DNA of 64,000 nt, from NCBI RefSeq assembly GCF_010686705.1, contig NZ_JAAGWY010000006.1:1-64000 (forward strand). Direction: 5' to 3'. Positions 60,806 to 64,000 of the stretch are shown here, one piece after another; within the stretch, counting starts at the first letter, position 1, and each line of letters begins with the position of its first letter. The position numbers were made by a program, and so were the translations under genes. This stretch comes from Leifsonia tongyongensis. Lineage in GTDB: Bacteria > Actinomycetota > Actinomycetes > Actinomycetales > Microbacteriaceae. The notes under the pieces were generated by a model. The model ran no database searches and was not told where the DNA came from. It saw only the letters and a list, made by a program, of their open reading frames with translations.

Positions 60806-61717
60806 ATGGCACAGGCCGTTTCTGAGATCTTCGACGCGAGCGCATGGAAGCCGGTCCCCGGCTTCGAGAGCCTCACGGACATCACCTATCACCACGACCT
60901 CGCCGGGCGGGTGGCGCGGGTAGCGTTCGACCGGCCGGAGGTACGGAATGCCTTCCGGCCGCACACCGTCGACGAACTCTACTCAGCACTCAACGACGCC
61001 CGCACGAACCCGAGGATCGGCGTCGTCCTTCTCACGGGAAACGGGCCGAGTCCGAAGGACGGCGGGTGGGCGTTCTGCTCGGGTGGCGACCAGCGCATCC
61101 GGGGCCGCGACGGCTACAAGTACGCGGAGGGCGAGACCGCTTCGGGCATCGATGCCGCACGAAGCGGCCGGCTGCACATCCTGGAGGTGCAGCGCCTCAT
61201 CCGGTTCATGCCGAAGGTGGTCATCGCGGTCGTCCCGGGCTGGGCGGCCGGGGGCGGGCACTCGCTGCACGTCGTCTGCGATCTCACGATCGCGAGCGCC
61301 GAGCACGGGCGGTTCAAGCAGACGGATGCCGATGTCGGCTCGTTCGACGCGGGTTACGGCAGCGCCTACTTCGCTCGCCAGATCGGCCAGAAGTTCGCGC
61401 GCGAAGTCTTCTTCCTCGCTCGTGAGTACTCGGCTGAGCGCGCCTACGAGATGGGCGCCGTGAACGCCGTGGTGCCGCACGCCGAGTTGGAGGCCACCGC
61501 GCTCGAGTGGGCGAATGAGATCCTCACCAAGTCGCCGACGGCGATCCGGATGCTGAAGTTCGCCTTCAACGCCGTCGACGACGGGCTCGTCGGTCAGCAG
61601 GTGTTCGCCGGCGAGGCGACGCGTCTCGCCTACGGCACGGATGAAGCCGTGGAAGGCCGCGACGCCTTCCTTCAGAAGCGGGAACCGGACTGGTCGCCGT
61701 ACCCCTGGCAGTACTGA
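60806..61717 (+). CDS. menB: 1,4-dihydroxy-2-naphthoyl-CoA synthase
   Basis: 303 residues, crotonase fold. Typical MenB blocks: FCSGGDQRIRGRDGY, VPGWAAGGGHSLHVVCDLTIAS, QTDADVGSFDAGYGSAYFAR. It closes the second ring of menaquinone. Leaderless: TAGGCT 6 nt before ATG 60806. Confidence 0.95.
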   Translation: MAQAVSEIFDASAWKPVPGFESLTDITYHHDLAGRVARVAFDRPEVRNAFRPHTVDELYSALNDARTNPRIGVVLLTGNGPSPKDGGWAFCSGGDQRIRGRDGYKYAEGETASGIDAARSGRLHILEVQRLIRFMPKVVIAVVPGWAAGGGHSLHVVCDLTIASAEHGRFKQTDADVGSFDAGYGSAYFARQIGQKFAREVFFLAREYSAERAYEMGAVNAVVPHAELEATALEWANEILTKSPTAIRMLKFAFNAVDDGLVGQQVFAGEATRLAYGTDEAVEGRDAFLQKREPDWSPYPWQY

Positions 61718-61748
61718 TCGTGGCAGCACCGACTGAGGCGGTACCGAG

Positions 61749-62909
61749 GTGACGCGACCGCTTCGCATCGTCGACTCGGAGCATCCCCGGGTTGTCCTCG
61801 AGGCCGTGCGCGATGTGCTCTCCGGTGCCGGGCCGGCCGTGATGCCGCGCGACCGGGCGGGTGCTGAACGGGCGCCGGGCGCCGCGGCCGCTCCCGATAC
61901 CGTGCCCCAGAATGTCGCGCTCGTCATCGAGACCTCGGGCTCGACGGGGGTGCCCAAGCGCGTAGCCCTGTCTGCGGATGCCCTGCTCGCGAGTGCGGCG
62001 GCGTCTGCGAGCGCATTGGGCGGCCAGGGGCAGTGGCTCCTCGCGCTTCCCGCGCACTACGTCGCAGGTGTTCAGGTTCTCGTGCGGTCCGTGGCCGCGG
62101 GAACCGATCCGGTGATCCTCTCCGCAGGCCACTTCGACCCTCGGGCCTTCGCCGACCTGGCTGCGTCGATGACCGGCGACGCCCGGTTCGTGTCGCTGGT
62201 GCCCGTGCAGGTCGCGCGGCTGCTCGACGTGGCCGATCAGGATCGGCAGCTGGCCGGCATCCTCAATTCCTTCGACGGAATCCTCGTGGGCGGCCAGGCG
62301 CTCGCACCCTCGCTCCGTGAGCGCGCAGAGCTGCACGGCGTCACGCTCACTGCAACGTACGGATCGAGCGAGACCGCGGGAGGATGCGTGTACAACGGCG
62401 AGCCGATCGGCAGCACCATCGTGCGCGAAGAACAGGGACTGCTCGAGATCGCCGGGCCCACACTCGCGGAGGGGTACCTGGGCGATGCGGAGCGGACCGA
62501 TGCCGCATTCCACATGGATGCGGGCCACCGGTGGTATCGCACGGGAGACCTGGGAAAGGTCGAGCACGGCAGGGTCGTCGTGAGCGGCCGCGCCGACAAC
62601 GTGATCATCTCGGGTGGCGAGAAGGTTCTCCTCGACGCCGTCGAACACGCTGTGCGCGCGCAGCCCGGTTTCGAACGCGCCGTCGTGGTCGCACAGGTCA
62701 GCGCCGAATGGGGTCAGGTTCCCGTGGTCGTCATCGACGCGGCACCCCCGCTCGACCTGCCCGCGCTGCGCCTCGCCGTCGGAGCGGTTCTGGGGAAGGC
62801 GGCCGCGCCGGCACGGATCGTGCGGGTCGAACGACTTCCGATGCTCGCGAGCGGTAAGCCGGATCGGGTCGCAATCGCCGGGCACGTGGCGATGCATCCG
62901 GCGTCATAG
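61749..62909 (+). CDS. menE: o-succinylbenzoate-CoA ligase
   Basis: 386-residue adenylate-forming enzyme: P-loop IETSGSTGVPKRVALS, YGSSETAGGCVYNG, WYRTGDLG, and C-terminal SGKPDR with the catalytic Lys. Shorter than the ~450 of other MenE proteins, as usual in actinobacteria. Activates o-succinylbenzoate for MenB. GTG 61749. Confidence 0.9.
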   Translation: MTRPLRIVDSEHPRVVLEAVRDVLSGAGPAVMPRDRAGAERAPGAAAAPDTVPQNVALVIETSGSTGVPKRVALSADALLASAAASASALGGQGQWLLALPAHYVAGVQVLVRSVAAGTDPVILSAGHFDPRAFADLAASMTGDARFVSLVPVQVARLLDVADQDRQLAGILNSFDGILVGGQALAPSLRERAELHGVTLTATYGSSETAGGCVYNGEPIGSTIVREEQGLLEIAGPTLAEGYLGDAERTDAAFHMDAGHRWYRTGDLGKVEHGRVVVSGRADNVIISGGEKVLLDAVEHAVRAQPGFERAVVVAQVSAEWGQVPVVVIDAAPPLDLPALRLAVGAVLGKAAAPARIVRVERLPMLASGKPDRVAIAGHVAMHPAS

Positions 62910-62932
62910 GGTGCGTGGATAGAATTCGCTCT

Positions 62933-63922
62933 GTGATGAGCCAGAACCGCGCCAAGACACAGAAATCGAAGCCCAGGAACGCGCCGGGCAACGCGCGCGG
63001 GTCGGGGCGCGGCCGCCCTGGAGCGCCCAAGGTCAAGGTCAAGCCGGCCACGGTATCCGACTGGATCGCGGGTGCGCGGCTGCGCACGCTGCCCCTGGGG
63101 ATCAGCCCGGTCATCATCGGAACGGGCGCGGCGACCGTCGCGGACGGCGCGGGTGTCTACCACCCGGTTCGTGCGGTGCTCTGCCTGCTGGTCGCGGTGT
63201 TCCTGCAGATCGGCGTCAACTACGCGAACGACTATTCCGACGGCATCCGGGGCACGGACCAGTACCGGGTCGGTCCGAGCCGGCTGACCGGGTCAGGCCG
63301 TGCGAAGCCGCGCACCGTCCTGACCGTCGCGTTGAGCTTCTTCGCCCTCGGCGCGCTGGCGGGGCTCGTGCTCGTCATCCTGACCCAGCACTGGTGGATC
63401 CTGCTGGTCGGAGCTGCGGCGATCGCGGCGGCCTGGTTCTACACCGGGGGCAAGCGCCCCTACGGGTACTACGGGCTCGGCGAACTGTTCGTCTTCGTGT
63501 TCTTCGGACTGGTCGCAACGGCAGGGACGACCTACATGCTCGCCGGTGTGGTCAACCAGGAGGCGTGGTTCGGAGCGATCGCGGCCGGCCTTATCGCCTG
63601 CGCCGTGCTGATGGTCAACAACATCCGCGACATCGTGCCGGACAAGCAGGCCGGCAAGCGGACCCTCGCTGTGCTCATCGGAAACGTCGCATCCCGCATC
63701 GTGTACTGCGTGTTCGTGCTCGTCCCCTTCGGAGTCCTCGCCGTCATGGCGATCTTCTACCCCGGGGCGTGGCTCGGGTTCTTCGCGCTCCTGCTCGCAC
63801 TTCCGGCCTGCATCATCGTGCTGACGGCCAAGACGTCGCGCGAACTCATCCTCGCGCTCCAGCTGACGAGCTTCACCGGCCTCGCGATCGCCGTCGCGTT
63901 GGGTGCGGCCTACGCCTTCTGA
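62933..63922 (+). CDS. menA: 1,4-dihydroxy-2-naphthoate polyprenyltransferase
   Basis: 329 residues, UbiA family. First Asp motif NYANDYSDGIRGTD, second NNIRDIVPDKQAGKRT; about eight membrane helices. A ~45-residue Lys/Arg/Gly-rich cytoplasmic N-terminus precedes the first helix. Leaderless GTG 62933: TAGAAT 7 nt upstream; ATG 62936 is the next codon. Attaches the prenyl chain to the menaquinone ring. Confidence 0.93.
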   Translation: MMSQNRAKTQKSKPRNAPGNARGSGRGRPGAPKVKVKPATVSDWIAGARLRTLPLGISPVIIGTGAATVADGAGVYHPVRAVLCLLVAVFLQIGVNYANDYSDGIRGTDQYRVGPSRLTGSGRAKPRTVLTVALSFFALGALAGLVLVILTQHWWILLVGAAAIAAAWFYTGGKRPYGYYGLGELFVFVFFGLVATAGTTYMLAGVVNQEAWFGAIAAGLIACAVLMVNNIRDIVPDKQAGKRTLAVLIGNVASRIVYCVFVLVPFGVLAVMAIFYPGAWLGFFALLLALPACIIVLTAKTSRELILALQLTSFTGLAIAVALGAAYAF

Positions 63923-64000
63923 TCCGGGCGGTTCCCCGGGGCGCCCGCCGGCCCGCCCGCGGAGTCGACCGCGGAGTCTTCGGCTTCGTCATCGGCTGAG
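63910..64000 (-). CDS. C-terminus of an acidic protein, perhaps DUF4229
   Basis: A minus-strand frame enters at the window edge and stops (TAG) at 63910, overlapping the menA end by 13 bp. The visible ~30 residues are acidic then Gly/Pro-rich (SADDEAEDSAVDSAGGPAGA). DUF4229 proteins sit beside menA in many actinobacteria, with similar acidic tails. The call is positional. Confidence 0.4.
   Translation of the reverse strand, partial: SADDEAEDSAVDSAGGPAGAPGNRPDQKA

Overview
This is a high-GC actinobacterial chromosome segment, most likely from the Microbacteriaceae (Leifsonia/Microbacterium-like). The evidence is strong G/C preference at third codon positions, GTG starts, an archaeal-type short AspRS, and about twenty genes with a TANNNT -10 element 6-8 nt before the ATG/GTG, as in leaderless actinobacterial mRNAs. 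The right half keeps a neighbourhood also known from Mycobacterium: proC, a short excisionase-type HTH gene, bS22, a glutaredoxin-like gene; then histidine phosphatase, ccsX/resA, ccdA, resB, ccsB; then menC, menB, menE, menA. No rRNA or tRNA gene and no CRISPR array was seen.

Layout. 1-500: end of an IS481-like element with solo end repeats and two terminators. 505-3063: small hypothetical gene, DUF1801 gene, MFS exporter. 3174-11532: IclR regulator plus a complete 4-hydroxybenzoate/protocatechuate beta-ketoadipate operon (pobA-pcaH-pcaG-pcaB-pcaL-pcaI-pcaJ-pcaF). 11560-20000 (minus strand): nine-gene putative sugar-acid operon with a divergent GntR regulator at 20096. It encodes an RraA-like protein, SMP-30 lactonase, aldose-epimerase-like protein, two SDRs, mannonate dehydratase, FAH-family hydrolase, APH-fold kinase and a diverged enolase. 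It may be a non-phosphorylating pathway that ends in pyruvate plus glycerate, with the kinase and enolase-like protein handling the C3 acid. 20858-23002: ECF sigma factor with a tiny zinc-binding anti-sigma candidate and a divergent secreted beta-propeller. 23128-26124: purine/pyrimidine base salvage (adenine deaminase, FCY1-type cytosine deaminase, NCS1 permease). 26253-35623: mixed enzymes (aldo/keto reductase, oligopeptidase B, GH13 glucosidase), TetR, class A PBP, MarR. 36001-39262: PadR/HAAS/ABC-2 export operon. 39348-40414: winged-helix regulator preceded by a leaderless Cys-rich leader peptide. 40468-48065: upp, tadA, CDF transporter, proC, nuclease-like gene flanked by two related 57-bp palindromes, ArsR, HTH, bS22, glutaredoxin-like, Dabb, and two tandem GntR genes. 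48187-53553: membrane hydrolase, thiolase, RadC, AspRS. 53621-63922: cytochrome c maturation (System II) and menaquinone biosynthesis genes, which together serve the respiratory chain.

Most notable: (1) the 11560-20000 operon, whose enolase paralog has lost the usual SHRSGE histidine; (2) four 57-bp intergenic palindromes with CGAG...CTCG ends but different arms; (3) a 34-codon leaderless ORF ending MCCRMCR ahead of a winged-helix regulator; (4) two divergent gene pairs whose leaderless promoters share overlapping -10 boxes.
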